From assembly GCA_047967505.1 (NCBI GenBank), contig CM106539.1: 64,000 nt of DNA; one strand, written 5' to 3'. This DNA is from Dipteris shenzhenensis (lineage: Eukaryota; Polypodiophyta; Polypodiopsida; Gleicheniales). The notes beneath the pieces are model-generated. The model worked only from the letters and a program-made list of their open reading frames with translations. It had not been told where the DNA came from and did not search any database. Below, in pieces: positions 41,485 to 53,626 of this stretch; within the stretch, counting starts at the first letter, position 1, and each line of letters starts with the position of its first letter. A program made the position numbers and the translations under genes.

Positions 41485-42210
41485 CACGCATGCATGCACA
41501 CAATGTGCATGTGCATTCATGTGTGTGTGTGTGAATGTGCATGCGTGCACACACGCATGCATGTGCTTGTGTATACCCACCCTTTCTCGAGTCCACACAA
41601 TCTGAAAGGTAGGGCAATGGCCCCCACCAATTCAGGTGTGGGACCCACCACCAATCATGGGCAGAAAAAAGGAAAGTCACCAAACTTGGTGATAAGATTT
41701 ACATAATAACCCATTCGAATTTGTCCCTAAACAAAATCTCTAACGAGAATAGAGATCCATTTAGACTACAAAACCAAAAGGGGAAGGCATTGGATACATT
41801 CTATCCTAGAAACAAGAAACAAGCTCCCACACTACAAGTAGTAGCAAGTGAAAACATGCAAAGCATGTGTTTGTGTTCAAGTCCTAGAAAATCACTCCTA
41901 GAAACGAGGTGCTAGTGTTTCAAAAAAGCAATGGTAAGAATCCCAATGCAAGACATCTAGCATCTATCTAGATTCCATAATTAATTAGGATAGGGCATTT
42001 TCATTTTGTTCAAAATTATAGGAAAGTAACCTCCTATCATAGATATTTTGTAACAAAAAATTACATTACATTGAAAGAAATTCATTAATTGAAAAACATG
42101 ATTTACTCCAAAGCGAGGACCTGATACATGCCACCATCCAACACAAACAACAATGTGTTAGTCCATGCTGGAAAGGTGCATGTCATGGGTCTTAACTGCT
42201 TGTTATCGAT
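41040..42210. repeat. Segmental duplication, copy 1
   Basis: It contains one copy of the ~215-bp unit (about 41051-41280), then 'ggcattccaatg', 'agtttacaaagtgggagatt' and the (GT)n at 41453-41480, and later 'atacatgccaccatccaaca' (42124). The same order is seen at 43316-44800, so an ancestral block of more than 1 kb was duplicated. Confidence 0.7.
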
Positions 42211-43315
42211 GTCCAAGGTAAACAAAGAGCACAAGAGCAACGTTTTTTGTAAATATATCAATGAGACACATGCTTAAATACCCTTATTATAGTCTACAAT
42301 GTTATTTGACATTTTAAAAGGATTAATTAAACTAAATATATGTACCATGATGTCCTAAGAGTGTACAAATATTATAGAGGATAATTTGAGAAAATAGCAA
42401 TAGGAAACATGAAAAAGAGACTGGAAATACACCAATTTATCTCGATCCCTCTTCAAGATCCCATCTCTATGCATAGCCAACCTACAACACCAATTCTCAA
42501 AATGGGATCACAATTCTACCTCGCTCCACAACATGGGTCCATATTATGCATGTAATTAAATAACTATTTTCCTTCTATAGTAAAATGGACTACCCTTGAA
42601 GACACACAATTTCAGAAGCACTATGAGTATGAACTACCCTTGACTATGAACTACCCTTGAAGACACACAATTTCAAAAGCACTATGAGTATGTAAGGGTG
42701 GAAAATTTGAGAAATATGATTTGAGATTTACGTAGTAGTTCTTCTCAGTACTATGAGCTAAAGGAGTAGAGTAATGGTGTAGAGAGGCAACGGGCAAATG
42801 ACACTAGAAAGTATCACTCACTATTTGCAATTGTGGATCCTTTATTCAATTTCTGTTTTGATCACTCAATTCAACCCTCATTAGTAAGTGCCTCAAAGTG
42901 CCGCTCAATAGAAAGTGCCACTCACTCCTTACGATTGTGGATCAGCTTTTGAAAGTCTATTCTGGTTGATCAATTTGGCCCAGAAGTTGAGAATTCAAGG
43001 ACCCCGTCCAAAGAAAACCCAAACACTATTATGAGTAGACAAAAAAAAGTGAAAACCAAAATGGCTGTGAATGCATGTGGAGGCGACACAAGCTAGTAAT
43101 ATTTCCAACAAAGCATTGAACTCCAAAAAGAAAGCAAAAAAGCAAAGAAATAGACTAGTCATAGTCAATATATGTTGCTATTAAAAGACATACATATGCT
43201 ATGATGAAAAGAGGAGCGAGTGAGACCTGAATAGTTGATGAAGAAGGATTCATTACCATCATAGTAATCAAGGTCTATAGTAACACCTAGACTAAAGAAA
43301 GTCTAAATTGCATTG
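42211..43315. other. Non-coding DNA between duplicated blocks
   Basis: AT-rich, no supported gene. A short duplication of ~45 bp ('gaactacccttgaagacaca') is at 42585-42690. Confidence 0.5.
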
Positions 43316-44800
43316 TAGCAACAATAACATTGCTTGTTTTACAAAATAGAATCTGTATCCATCCTAATCTCCAAGATTTCTTTGATAGCACAATAATTAC
43401 TACAAACATACAAACAATGTGATAGGGAACCGATGAACTATAAGCTATTGTTAGAGGATAGAATCTTGATCTGCTATTCTATATGTCTGAGCCATTAAAA
43501 GAGAATCCTGTCAACTCACTATCTAATGAAATAGATAACATTGCTTGTTTTACATAGTAGAATTTGCATCCATCCTAATCTCCAAGATTTCTTTGATAGC
43601 ACAATAATTATGAACAAATTACTACAAACATACAAACAACGAGATAGGGAACTGCTGACCTATAAGATATTATTAGAGGATGGAATCTTGATATGCTATT
43701 CTATATGTCTGAGCCATTAAAAGAGAATCCTGTCAACTCACTATCTAATGAAATGGATAACATTGCTTGTTTTACATAGTAGAATCTGCATCCATCCTAA
43801 TCTCCAAGATTTCTTTGATAGCACAATAATTATGAACAAATTACTACAAACATACAAACACCATGATAGGGAACCGATGACCTATAAGCTATTGTTAGAG
43901 GGAATCTTGATATGCTATTCTATATGTCTAAGCCATTAAAAGAGAATCCTTTCAACTCACTATCTAATGAAATGGATAACATTGCTTGTTTTACATAGTA
44001 GAATCTACATCCATCCTAATCTCCAAGATTTCTTTGATAGCACAATAATTATGAACAAATTACTACAAACATACGAACAACATGATGGGGAACCGATGAC
44101 CTATAAGCTATTGTTAGAGGATGGAATCTTGATATGCTATTCTATATGTCTGAGCCATTAAAAGAGAATCATGTCAACTCACTATCTAATGAAATAGAAG
44201 GCACAGTTTGCCGAGTGCAACATGTGGCATTCCAATCTAAGTTTACAAAGTGGGAGATTTAGGTGCTAGAACTCCAAACAAATCAAATGATTTGGTAACC
44301 AACCAAAATAGGCAAGAAAGAAAAGGAAACAAAATGGTTAATAGGTGATTTGTGTGCGTGTGTGTGTGTTGGGGGGGGACGGGGGTGGGCATATGTGTGG
44401 GTGTGTGCATGTGCATTCACATGCTTGTGCGTGCACGTCTACATGTATGTGTGTGTGTGGAAGACTTGACAACGCCCCTTTGCATAGTGAAATGACCAGA
44501 GATTGAAGCTGGAGAATGGAAAAGAAAGCAAAACTTATTGCATGTAAAAAAAAGTTTGAACAAGTAGGTGAACTCCTAAAAGCGACCAAGCGGTGGGAAG
44601 TTTTGTAAAAATGATTTTGCACAAATTGCATAAAAGTAGAGCTTGGACAAGTGCTATGGCAAGCATCACTTTTATTGAAGAGGGAAGTCTACATACATGC
44701 CACCATCCAACAAGACAACATGATAAGAACCAGCTTGACTTTAGTTAGGAAGACAGGTGTCATAAACACTCCTCGCTTGTTATCGGGGTCACAATAAAAT
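43316..44800. repeat. Segmental duplication, copy 2, with four tandem ~215-bp units
   Basis: Units start at about 43326, 43537, 43759 and 43978 (periods 211, 222, 219) and end at about 44190. Each carries 'aacattgcttgttttaca', 'catcctaatctccaag', 'gatagcacaataatta' and 'gagccattaaaagagaat'. The flank 44190-44370 and the (GT)n at 44355-44370 correspond to 41280-41480. Small plus-strand frames inside units 3 and 4 are by-products of the repetition. Confidence 0.85.
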
Positions 44801-45788
44801 ATAAGCTTAACCAAAAACTTGAGCAGCTCGTAAAATTATGAGTGTAAATAGATGTGTTTTAAGAGTGTGAAGTGAAATGAAAAGTGGAAAAAAGGCTAGA
44901 GGGAAATAGACATGTGAATAAGCGAAAGTTTTGCGAAGTGGAGGGAGATTTTAAAAGAACTTAAGGGAGAATATGTATATGTAGAGAGGGGGAAAATTAG
45001 AAATGGGGGGAGTTAGATATGAATGCTGATGAGACGGGGAGATTAAACGGGGAAACTTAGATATAAATATATAGAAAGGGAGAAGTTAGATATGAATATT
45101 GAGAAGGGAGATGAAGATATAAACATATAAAAAGGGGGGGGGGAGAAAGTTAAAGTAAATAGAGAGGGAGGAGGGAAAAGAAGAGAAATATAAAAATATA
45201 CAAATTGAGAAGAAAGGTAGGGGTGAGAGCGTGAGGACAATAAATGAAGGGGGGAGGGAAATTAATGAAAAAATAAGAAACCCCATGACCTATGAGTATA
45301 TTTTGTTGGTAAAGGCAAAATGGTCGAAAGGGGAGGGCTTGAAGCAGAAGGCAAAGGCGTAGCGGGGGGTTGTCGACGGCGGGGAAAAACCCAGGGCAAG
45401 ACTGTCGTTGTCAGACTGTGCAAAACAAGTGACCAGTTTGTAGCGGGAGGTGGGCGTATAGGCCACGGGGGTAGAAGCCATTGGCGTCTACATTGTACAA
45501 GTAGAGGTAGCAGGTCGGCCATTGGAGAAGAGGTTGATGATGGCACAAACTGTGAGGAGCACAGCCAAGCTAGATGGAGAAATTGAGATGGGGGGAGGCA
45601 CGACACGCGAGAGACGATGGGGGAGCTTTAGGGAAGAGAGTAGTGCACCAAAGTACAGCAGTGAGAGGGCATAAGAGGTGTAATATGCATAAGAGAGCTT
45701 TGGAGGTGCGTAAGAGAGAGATGCAGTGACGTTTAAATAGGAGAGTACTCAGGAGGGCAAACATTCGGGGAGCCGAGGAGGTCAGAAT

Positions 45789-45844
<56 letters not shown>

Positions 45845-46770
45845 GGCTAAGGGGTGAGGAAGCGTGTAGGGAGTCAGGGCTCATGAACACAGAATGGCGA
45901 GGCGGCTCAAAACGTGGAAGAGGGGGGTGGGGGGGTAGGCTAATAGGGGGTTAAATAAATTAATAAAGGTTTAGTAAACAATAGGGATAGAAACGGTAAT
46001 TAAAAAAAGGGTTTATCAGAAAAAAATTATAAGCAAGGGATAAGAAAATAGGAGTAAATTAAAAGAAAAATAATATGAAAAAACTTAATTAAGTAGAGCC
46101 AATAAAAATAAGGAAAATAAGACATTTAGAAGGTAAGAAATAACCAAAAAAGGAAAAAAATTCATGAAAGAATAAGGAGAAATGGAAAAAATAAACAAGA
46201 AAAGAAAAATTAATAAAGGAAAAAAGGGAAGAGTAAAATATGAAAATTTTGAAAAAGAGGGGGGTGAAATAGGATAACTTATGGGGATGAGAAGGAAAAT
46301 TGGAATAAAAGGTTGAGGAAATAAGGAAATTTTGAGAGAGGGAGAGAGGAGAGGTAGTTTAATGAAAAAACTAGGAGAGAGAAAAATAAGGAAAATAGAT
46401 AATTGAGAATAAGATTTTTTTAAAAAAAAGGAACAAATTAAGGAAAAATGTGAAGAAATAGAAAAAGATTAGGGAAGATTAGGAGAATTAGGAAAATAAA
46501 GAAAATTAGGGAAAAAAGGTTAGCAAAAAAAAAGGAGAAAAATTAGAAGAAAATTAATTAAGGAAAAATGGGCAAAAAATAGGGAGAAATAATTAGGCCA
46601 AAATTTAGAAGGAGTGTAACTAAGCTAGGTAGTGAAAAGAAAATTAAAGAAAATTAAGAGAAAACTTTGAAAATTAAGAAATAATTAGGGGGAATATAAT
46701 GAGCTAGAGAGGGGGGATAAGTTGGGAAAGGGTTTTCAAGGGAAAAAAGGTAATTAGTATGGTGAAAAGG
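44801..46770 (+). repeat. Purine-rich low-complexity region with (GA)n
   Basis: For nearly 2 kb the plus strand is overwhelmingly A and G, made of GGGAGA, GAAAAT and AAGGAAAA words. (GA)n covers 45792-45841. A G+C-richer block at 45300-45600 interrupts it; its frames on both strands have no recognisable domain. Confidence 0.8.
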
Positions 46771-46839
46771 AAATAGAGGATAGTGTGGATCACCACTATT
46801 CGCATTGTTATTGTCATTGCAACCCACTTCCATTGGCAG

Positions 46840-46884
46840 GTACATCAGCTTGATGTTAAGACAACTTTTCTCAATGGGTATTTG
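46840..46884 (+). pseudogene. Tiny copia RT fragment
   Basis: Encodes 'VHQLDVKTTFLNGYL', the standard motif A neighbourhood of copia reverse transcriptase (D-V-K-T-A-F-L-N-G). Homology is not visible on either side. Confidence 0.6.
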
Positions 46885-47508
46885 AGATTAGCTTTCCTTT
46901 GGGGCTGTTGAGCTCCTTCATGTGGAAGACCCACTGGTGGGCACCGCCATGCACTCACATGGAAGATGCCCCTTCCACACCATGCATGTGGGAGAGGAAC
47001 AACTAATGTGAAGCCCCCTTCCCTTTGATTATAAAAAGGGGGAGAGCTCTTTGATGCGACACCTCCTCACTTGTATAGCCACCATGTTGGAGAATTATGC
47101 CATTGCTTCCCAGTCGACAAAGATGTCGGAATCCAATTGTTCTTCCAGTGCTACACCATTGAAAGTAAGGAAGAGGAAAATCCTTAAGAAAAATGTTAAG
47201 GTAGTTGGGCCACTAGAAAGCTATTATTATGATTATGCTAAAAAGCTAGGGTTTTTTGAGTTTCTTTTTAATAATATGCACTTGTACGAGTAAAATGTTC
47301 TGGCCTTGGAACCCTTTAATCAACCCTTTGTACCGCATGCTGAGCTTCATGTTGTGGTCCTATTTGGGCATAAAATAAATCATCAACAAAGGATTGTAAG
47401 TTTGTTTGGTCCTGCACGCCTCATTGAAGTATTGGCTTCTGCCCATCCACTCATACTTCCTATTCTTAACTATCGAGAGACCTGGGATATTCACATTTTG
47501 GTCCTTGT
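46885..47508 (+). other. Unassigned frames before the RNase H fragment
   Basis: 47051-47293 (80 codons, Lys-rich C-terminal half, 'LKVRKRKILKKNVKVVGP') and 47306-47512 have no recognised domain, though 'RLIEVLASAHPLILPILNYRETWDI'-like residues may be decayed pol. No start or splice context supports a host gene. Confidence 0.35.
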
Positions 47509-47760
47509 ATGATGTCAGCATGGGTGATGTATTTTGACAATGCCTACAAGCCCTTGACTAAAGCTGCCGGAGTTGGAGTATCTTTAGTTTCCCCGAACGG
47601 GGTAGAATTTCAGTATAGCAGCCCGGTGGCCGCCGACACATGCAATCAAGCCGAGTATTTAGCTCTCATCTTCGGTTTGCGTAAGGCAAAGTAACATCAA
47701 ATCACCCAGCTTGAAGTACAGGGGGACTCTCAACTAGTGTGCTGAAAAGCTAGCAGTGAT
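47509..47760 (+). pseudogene. RNase H fragment of a gypsy-type element
   Basis: 'WVMYFDNAYKPLTKAAGVGV' and 'NQAEYLALIFGLRKAK' are the first Asp strand (D-G/N-A) and the catalytic Glu helix (N-x-A-E-Y) of RNase H. After a stop at about 47692-47694, 'LEVQGDSQLV' supplies the next Asp strand. The usual gypsy RNase H has the same spacing. The fragment is isolated and inactive. Confidence 0.75.
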
Positions 47761-48439
47761 TGGAAGGTGTGAAGCGAGTCTTTGGTCCCACATCATCAGC
47801 ATACCACACAACTCTATTAAGGATTCCAAGAGATCCAATTATGCCACAATCTAGGACCAATAATAGTGTAGCTGATACACTTGCTTGAGCCATCTATAAG
47901 TTCCAAGGTGATTCCATTTGCAAAAGAGTTTCTAGCCCACACAACTCAAGGTAATCTATGAAGCTAGAACCTGGACTTGCCCAATGGAGGCGAACCGCCC
48001 GCATGAGGGTCATAATTTGTAGTTATTGTGGAGCATGTGGCCACCATGAAACCAGATGTACCAATTACCTCATTTGGGTTCTTTGAGTTAAGGATATCAT
48101 CTAGAAAGTGCTCTGTCAGCTTGCTCAAAAGAAAAAGCTACAATGCCAAACCGCACGATGCTAGAAGTGCAACCACCGCGCTAGTTCTTAAAGCTATTTT
48201 AGTGCTGGTTGCAATTAATCCTAAACCAAGAAAAATGTATTTCCTTGCAAACGCCATGCTGGTTCTTGGAGCTATTTTAGTGCTGCTTGAATTAATCCCA
48301 AACTAAGAAAAATGTACTTCCTTGTGTAATAATTGCTTGTGCAACGATTGCAGTAAATCCTAAACCGGGGCAAACATATGCCATTTGTGTTTCTTTGGAA
48401 CCATTTTCACATGATAAAAGTTTTAACAATAATAGTATT
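47761..48439. repeat. Unassigned DNA with a ~72-bp tandem duplication
   Basis: 48180-48252 and 48255-48315 share 'gttctt', 'agctattttagtgctg', 'ttaatcc' and 'aagaaaaatgta'. The frame at 48028-48306 is a by-product. Nothing else was recognised. Confidence 0.6.
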
Positions 48440-48810
48440 ATTTATATTAAAGTTCAAACAAAAGAGATTACATTCGGCAAGGATAACAACTCATCCATTG
48501 CTGAGAGCCTCGTTGAGCAAAAGTTGAACAAAAGATATTACATCCAAAGACAGTAGTTTATAACAACTCAGCAATTGCTAAGAGCCTCGTTGAGAATAAG
48601 TTGAACAAAAGAGATTACATCCAAAGACAAGTTTTGCCATAATAGTGTTATATTAAAGTTGAAACAAAAGAGATTACATCCGATGTGGATATAACCACTC
48701 GGCCATTGCTGACAGCCTCATTGAGCAAAGTCGAACAAGAGAGATTACATCTAAAGAGGATATTGTACAACTCAATAGTCATTGTTCAGAGCCTCATTGA
48801 GGCTTGTTCA
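48440..48810. repeat. Degenerate ~80-bp tandem repeat, four to five copies
   Basis: Units contain 'aacaaaagagattacatcc', 'caactc' and 'attgctgagagcctcgttgag'. Copies begin at about 48451, 48527, 48605, 48664 and 48735. No coding sense. Confidence 0.75.
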
Positions 48811-49420
48811 TAGAAAACAATACATTATCATATTCATAGAGGCCATCTTGCTGCATTCGAATTTTTGGGGAGTTGATAGAGGCAACGTAAAGATTTTGGG
48901 AAGCCGATGGAGAGGCTGAAGACCATGCACAATTTCAGGCATCAAAATACAATGCTGACAACATATACGAGAAAACTTTTTCATAAAAATGCTTAGCCCT
49001 TCATCAACATCTATAGGATATCCATATAACACAGCTAAATAGAGGCCATCTATGTACATGCCATCCAAGATGATGACATGGAGATGTTCGGGGAGCCAAT
49101 GGAGAATCCGAGGACTATGCACAAGTGCAGGCATCTCAAATCTTGTCGAGTACAACATGATGGCCTTCTACAACACAGACAAAATGGGGATCACATTGAT
49201 ATGAGGAGGGCTAAAATTGGGTTTGGTAGGATGCATGGAGATTATGAAAGTAGTGGAGTGGATGAGCAGGGGAGCGGTGAGTGGATGAGAGCTGGAAGGA
49301 GGCAGTGTGGAGCAAAGTAGCCAAATAGCAGAGCAGGGGAGCAGATGAGTAGACAAGTGAGGAGCATGGACCAAAGTAGTCATATAGCATTCTCCATGTT
49401 TGGGGCCACGGTTAAATAGT
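48811..49420. repeat. Diverged ~190-bp direct repeat
   Basis: 48885-48955 and 49078-49145 share 'gggagccaatggaga'-like words followed by 'accatgcaca' or 'actatgcaca' and 'caggcatc'. The minus-strand frame 49158-48808 crosses both copies and has no recognised domain. Confidence 0.5.
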
Positions 49421-50215
49421 AACAATGGCACTCTACTTAATCATCTAAATAATAATGAGCCACCTTCAATTAACCAAAATTCAAGCCGCTAATTAATCAC
49501 TCATGGGCCATTGCAATGATTGGAAGACATTAATCAAAATTCGAGCTGTTAATTATTGACATGCCTAGCCACCACAGAGTTGTATTTTGCAGCTTTCAGA
49601 GGCCTTCTTTGCCATGCAAAGCTTCATTAGAAGGCCTTAAAAAATTTTGGGCTTCAAAATAAGGCCACCATTTCTAAAATTTAGAAGGCTAGAGTAAAAT
49701 TTAGCCTTCTCATCAAAGGTGACGGCACACAGTGAGTGGCAATTAATTGCACTGAAAATAATCACATGCAAGCTGCTCCAATTATAGAATCATGAGCTGA
49801 TATTTAATCACATGCCACCGCGATGACTGGTAATTTTCTTTACTAAAATAATCTAAATATATCACTTCTCAATGGGGACATAAAACCAAATGCAAGCATG
49901 TCCAAATAATCATGAATGAGCTGCCATGCCGATGACTGGTAATTACCTAGTAATTAATCGCATGCCAACTCGGTGGTGCCGTTCCAAAGAATCATGAGCC
50001 ACATTCAATTAATAAAAATTTGAGCCACTAATAAATCACATGCCACCTGTCTAAATAACCACGAAGGAGCCGCCATGATTGGCATCATGGGCCACCACAT
50101 TGATTGGTAATTAACTGCACTCTACTTAATCACATGCAAGCCCGGTTGTGTTGTCCAAATAATCATGAGCTGCATTCAATGAATCAAAATTTGAGGCACC
50201 CTTTTTTTTTGCAAA
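49421..50215. repeat. Interspersed short motif cluster
   Basis: Variants of 'aatcatgagccacattcaatta', 'aaaatttgagccactaat' and 'aatcacatgcc' recur at least six times in 800 bp with irregular spacing. This looks like a decayed satellite or nested small elements. No gene. Confidence 0.55.
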
Positions 50216-51149
50216 AAGAAGAATAAGTTCAAGCCTTTGATACTTGTGGCAAAGTGTCTTACTGCTCGATGGTTTAGCCACCAATTCGATGCACCAATTG
50301 CTTGACCAACCACCAGGTGACTACTAAATAGGCCTCATCCAACCACCACATTGGCCCTCACTTGAGCCAACCACCGCAGTGGCCCTCACTCTACTTAAGC
50401 CTCCACTATTCAATTTCATTTGCCCTTTCTGACTCCTTTCACTATTTTGTCTAGACCTTACTCCTTCGCCATTTTGACTCCCTTCACTGTTTTCTCTCAA
50501 CTTTTATCCCTTTCACTCTTCCTACAACTTCTATCCCCTCTCACAATGGATCCCTCAAGACACACTTAGCTCCAAAATGTGTCATTTTGCTCCTTCATCT
50601 CTGTACACTCTGAGAGCTTCTCACGCAATCTTTTCTTCCCCTTTGCACAGTGTGAGAGCTTCTTGCACAATTTTCCTCTCCCCAGTCTTGAAATCCCCTC
50701 AAGGGCCATATCAACAATTGCATTTATACAAGGTGTTTTAGAATCGCAACTAGAAAAGTGGTTGATTGCACACGATAAGTCATCTAGGAAGGATTAACTA
50801 CTACCAAATGCAACTAGCATGATGGTTTCCTTCGATTCTTACAAGATGAATGGCATACAATTCATTCATTTAGGATTTGTGGTCACCAGCCTGAGTGGTT
50901 GTACAAGATAAGTGGCATACATTTTTCCCTATTTGGTGTTATTAAAACAAGTATGGGGTTGTCTAGAAACTACTCCAAGACATCCCATGATGTGCTCATG
51001 CATGTCTAAATCCATTTTGAAGACACCCTTACCCTTCTTTCGTTAGGAAGAGCTTGCAACTAGTTCTTACTAGTTGAGAGTACACGAATGTTTGTAGACT
51101 CTTATATAATAGAATGTAATTGTGGCCTCTCTTGGATGTTTTTTTGTAC
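50216..51149. other. Intergenic DNA
   Basis: One 72-codon frame (50579-50797) lacks recognisable domains. Otherwise nothing supported. Confidence 0.4.
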
Positions 51150-52370
51150 AAGGTAGTTCAAACTACTACAACCCAATTCTCGTTGGTTGTTCCCCAATGA
51201 TCATTAATTGCTTCCTCAACCTTGTGCTTGGGTTTGATACAGTGTAACACAAAGTATGGGTCATCTTGCTCATTCTCCCCAAAGTTAGCCGACAGCAAAG
51301 TTATCCCCCTCGTCCAGATAGTCAATGAGGTCACCAAAACGCTCTCCAAAATATCATAAGCCATCATTTTGCTCTCCATTGTTTGTCACTCCATCTTCAC
51401 GTAATTGAAAAACTTGAACTGGCTTCCAACTCTTCACAGTTGCAATGTCCTCACACTTGTCACGATCCCCTATGATGCACGCACTACAAAAGTAAGAAAG
51501 TTTTCATGTTTTGGGCAAGTGGTTGTTTGAAAAGCCCCATATGCTATGCAAACTCCAAGTTTCTTTAATGGACTCACAATTGTAACTACTTCTCCTTTGC
51601 TATTCATTCACTTTTACTTCATGGAACACTATACGCACTACACTATTATATGTTGAGTGAACCCCTATGGAGAGATTGGTTGTAAGCCATGTTATAGCAT
51701 CATGGGCATCATTGAGCTTTTCTTGAGGGCATGTTAATCGGTGTCTAAATAGGGCTTGCTTAATGACAGCACCACATCCATCATGTTCCCCCTTGCCATG
51801 GTTAGACCCAAAGAAATTCCACATCATGTTTAGACCGATCAAGGATTTAAACCTTGAGACAAAGTAGAATCCACAGGCTAATTTTATTTGAGAGGAAGCA
51901 CCATATGACCATACCCAATGTTGTTTTATATTTTCTTGTACATGGGTATCATCATTTTTTAGCCATTCATAATGCAATAGAAAGCTTGCTGCACAAAATA
52001 AGGTATCATGTTCGCTATCATCCTATAGAAATGGTATGTACGTTGCACTAACCTAGACTCTTGTGAGTCAGCAAATAGATTGGTATTAGTTGTAGAAGAA
52101 TCAAGAAAATGAATGTACGTGATATGCACTAGAATTGGTATCTATTTGTTGTACCACTGAGCGCTTTGTATTTCATCTTGTTCTTGAAATAAGTAATTTT
52201 TGCAAAGTCTATGACAGAGACAATAGTGTAATGGGGAAAATTGGAAAGGCATTTCCTAAACTGCTTATCTTGCCAACTGGCGATGAAATTATGAAGCAAA
52301 TATTTTGTGATGGATTGAAGCAAGTGATCTATAAGATCCCTTGACTGAGTGCTCTTACACATAATAGCCA
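51150..52370 (-). pseudogene. Decayed gene of the eukaryotic 'DG..SQFK / HGKG..DG.GA' family
   Basis: The minus strand encodes, in order, 'FIASWQDKQFRKCL' and 'IVSVIDFAK' (about 52300-52190), 'WVWSYGASSQIK' (about 51920-51885), 'MMWNFFGSNHGKGEHDGCGA' (about 51830-51770), 'KLNDAHDAITWL' and finally 'CSACIIGDRDKCE...VKSWK' (about 51490-51430). From memory this set of motifs belongs to an uncharacterised family seen in non-seed plants and animals, probably transposon-derived with conserved acidic residues. Here the usual W-S-D-G has become W-S-Y-G, and stops and shifts are frequent. It abuts gypsy RT sequence on its upstream side. Confidence 0.6.
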
Positions 52371-52399
52371 AGTAACCTCCCTTGGGTGGCTCCATTTCT

Positions 52400-53064
52400 C
52401 AGGGTTAAGGCTACCATTTGCTTCATCAATTCTTTGAAAAGCCATCCGGACCTTCATGACATGCTCACTTCATGTGGAGGAAATGCAAAAATCATCTAAG
52501 AAAACTTCCAGGAAATTCCTCAAATAGGGGGCAAACACCATTTGCATGAACCGTTGGAATGTGGCTAAAGCGTTGGTGAGGCCGAAAGGCATCACTTTGA
52601 AAAATCAAACGTTCCCCAAGGGGTGGCAAATGTAGTCTTACAGACATCCTTATCTGGCAATTATGAATTGGTAAAACCCGGAGTAGCCATCACCAAAAGT
52701 GTACATCTCGTGGCCACTCACCTTCTCTAGGATAATGTCTTGAAAGGGCGAGGGGTGATGGTCTCTCTTGGTGGTAGCATTGAGCTTCTTGTAATCGATG
52801 TAGACCCGCCACTTGTTCTTCTTCTTGCATGACGATGACTATAGGCGAGGCCCATTCTGTATTGTGAACCGGAACAATGAACCCAACCTCTACTAACTTT
52901 TGCACTTCTGTGTGCAATGCATCAATTTGAATGGGCCCCAATCTTATGTACTTTTGGGCTACCAGCTTGACATCTGGTTTTAGATCTATTTCGTGTTCTA
53001 TGGCCATCACATGGCAGAGATGATGGTAGCTAGTCGCAAAGAGATCAGGAAAATCTTCAAACAT
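52400..53064 (-). pseudogene. Gypsy reverse transcriptase, N-terminal half
   Basis: Starts with 'FPDLFA' and 'AIEHEIDLKPDVKLVAQKYI', then 'LVEVGFIVPVHNTEWASPIV', the canonical gypsy RT entry. After a frameshift near 52830, the frame encodes the 'IDYKKLNA' and 'HPLPF' equivalents, then the motif A region near 52690 and, further on, motif B-like sequence ('[11 protein letters not shown]' equivalents near 52560-52530) with several shifts. The catalytic Y-x-D-D region near 52490 is not clean. Confidence 0.8.
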
Positions 53065-53308
53065 CTCTAGGAGTTCATTCTTTCATCAGAGGTGAGATCA
53101 GGGGAAAGCATGGATGCTAGTTATTATGCTAGTTATTATGGAGTGGCAGCAACCTTTCTGTAGGCTACGATGCAGGGGGTACGTCCATTATATAGATTTC
53201 TTCTTCAGAGGCCTCTTCTCCATCTAAATCCTCAGGAGACTCAGAGATTGTAGATGAAGCAGTGTCACTTCCTAGCTCCTCTTCTTCTTCCAGCTCTGTT
53301 GCACCAGG

Positions 53309-53626
53309 CTAGACAAGAATCTTCTCCTTTGAAGCACCAAAAGACATGTGTCCAGTCTTCCAATAACTGACTGCATCACTCCTTAGCCATGGTCTCCCTA
53401 GTAGGGCCAGATAGCTCCTTCTAGCATCATCAACCACATAGAAATTGACCATGGTTGTCAACCCATTGACTGTGATGGGAAAATCCTCAATGACTCCCAG
53501 GGTGGTGAGTCGTCTTCCATCTGCCACCTTGATTCGAGTGGACGAACGCCAAGTGCATTTTAAATTCAACTTTTTCATGATGCGGGGCACCGTGATGTTG
53601 CATGTGGCACCACCATCAACAAACAC
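53309..53626 (-). pseudogene. Gypsy aspartic protease (retropepsin)
   Basis: A 105-codon frame with 'FVDGGATCNITVPRIMKKLN' (active-site D-G-G-A, as in a class of plant retropepsin-like proteases), 'VADGRRLTTLG' flap region and 'YLALLGRPWLR' (the hydrophobic-G-x-x-W-L end motif). This domain appears structurally complete within its frame, but it is separated from gag and RT by stops. It would have cleaved the polyprotein. Confidence 0.85.

Noticed and set aside
41383-41706. Cys/Val and His/Thr repeat frames
   Set aside because: By-products of the GT microsatellite at 41453-41560.
45262-45606. 114-codon minus-strand frame and 88-codon plus-strand frame
   Set aside because: GC-richer block inside a purine tract; both strands are open and neither shows a domain, signal peptide or splice context.
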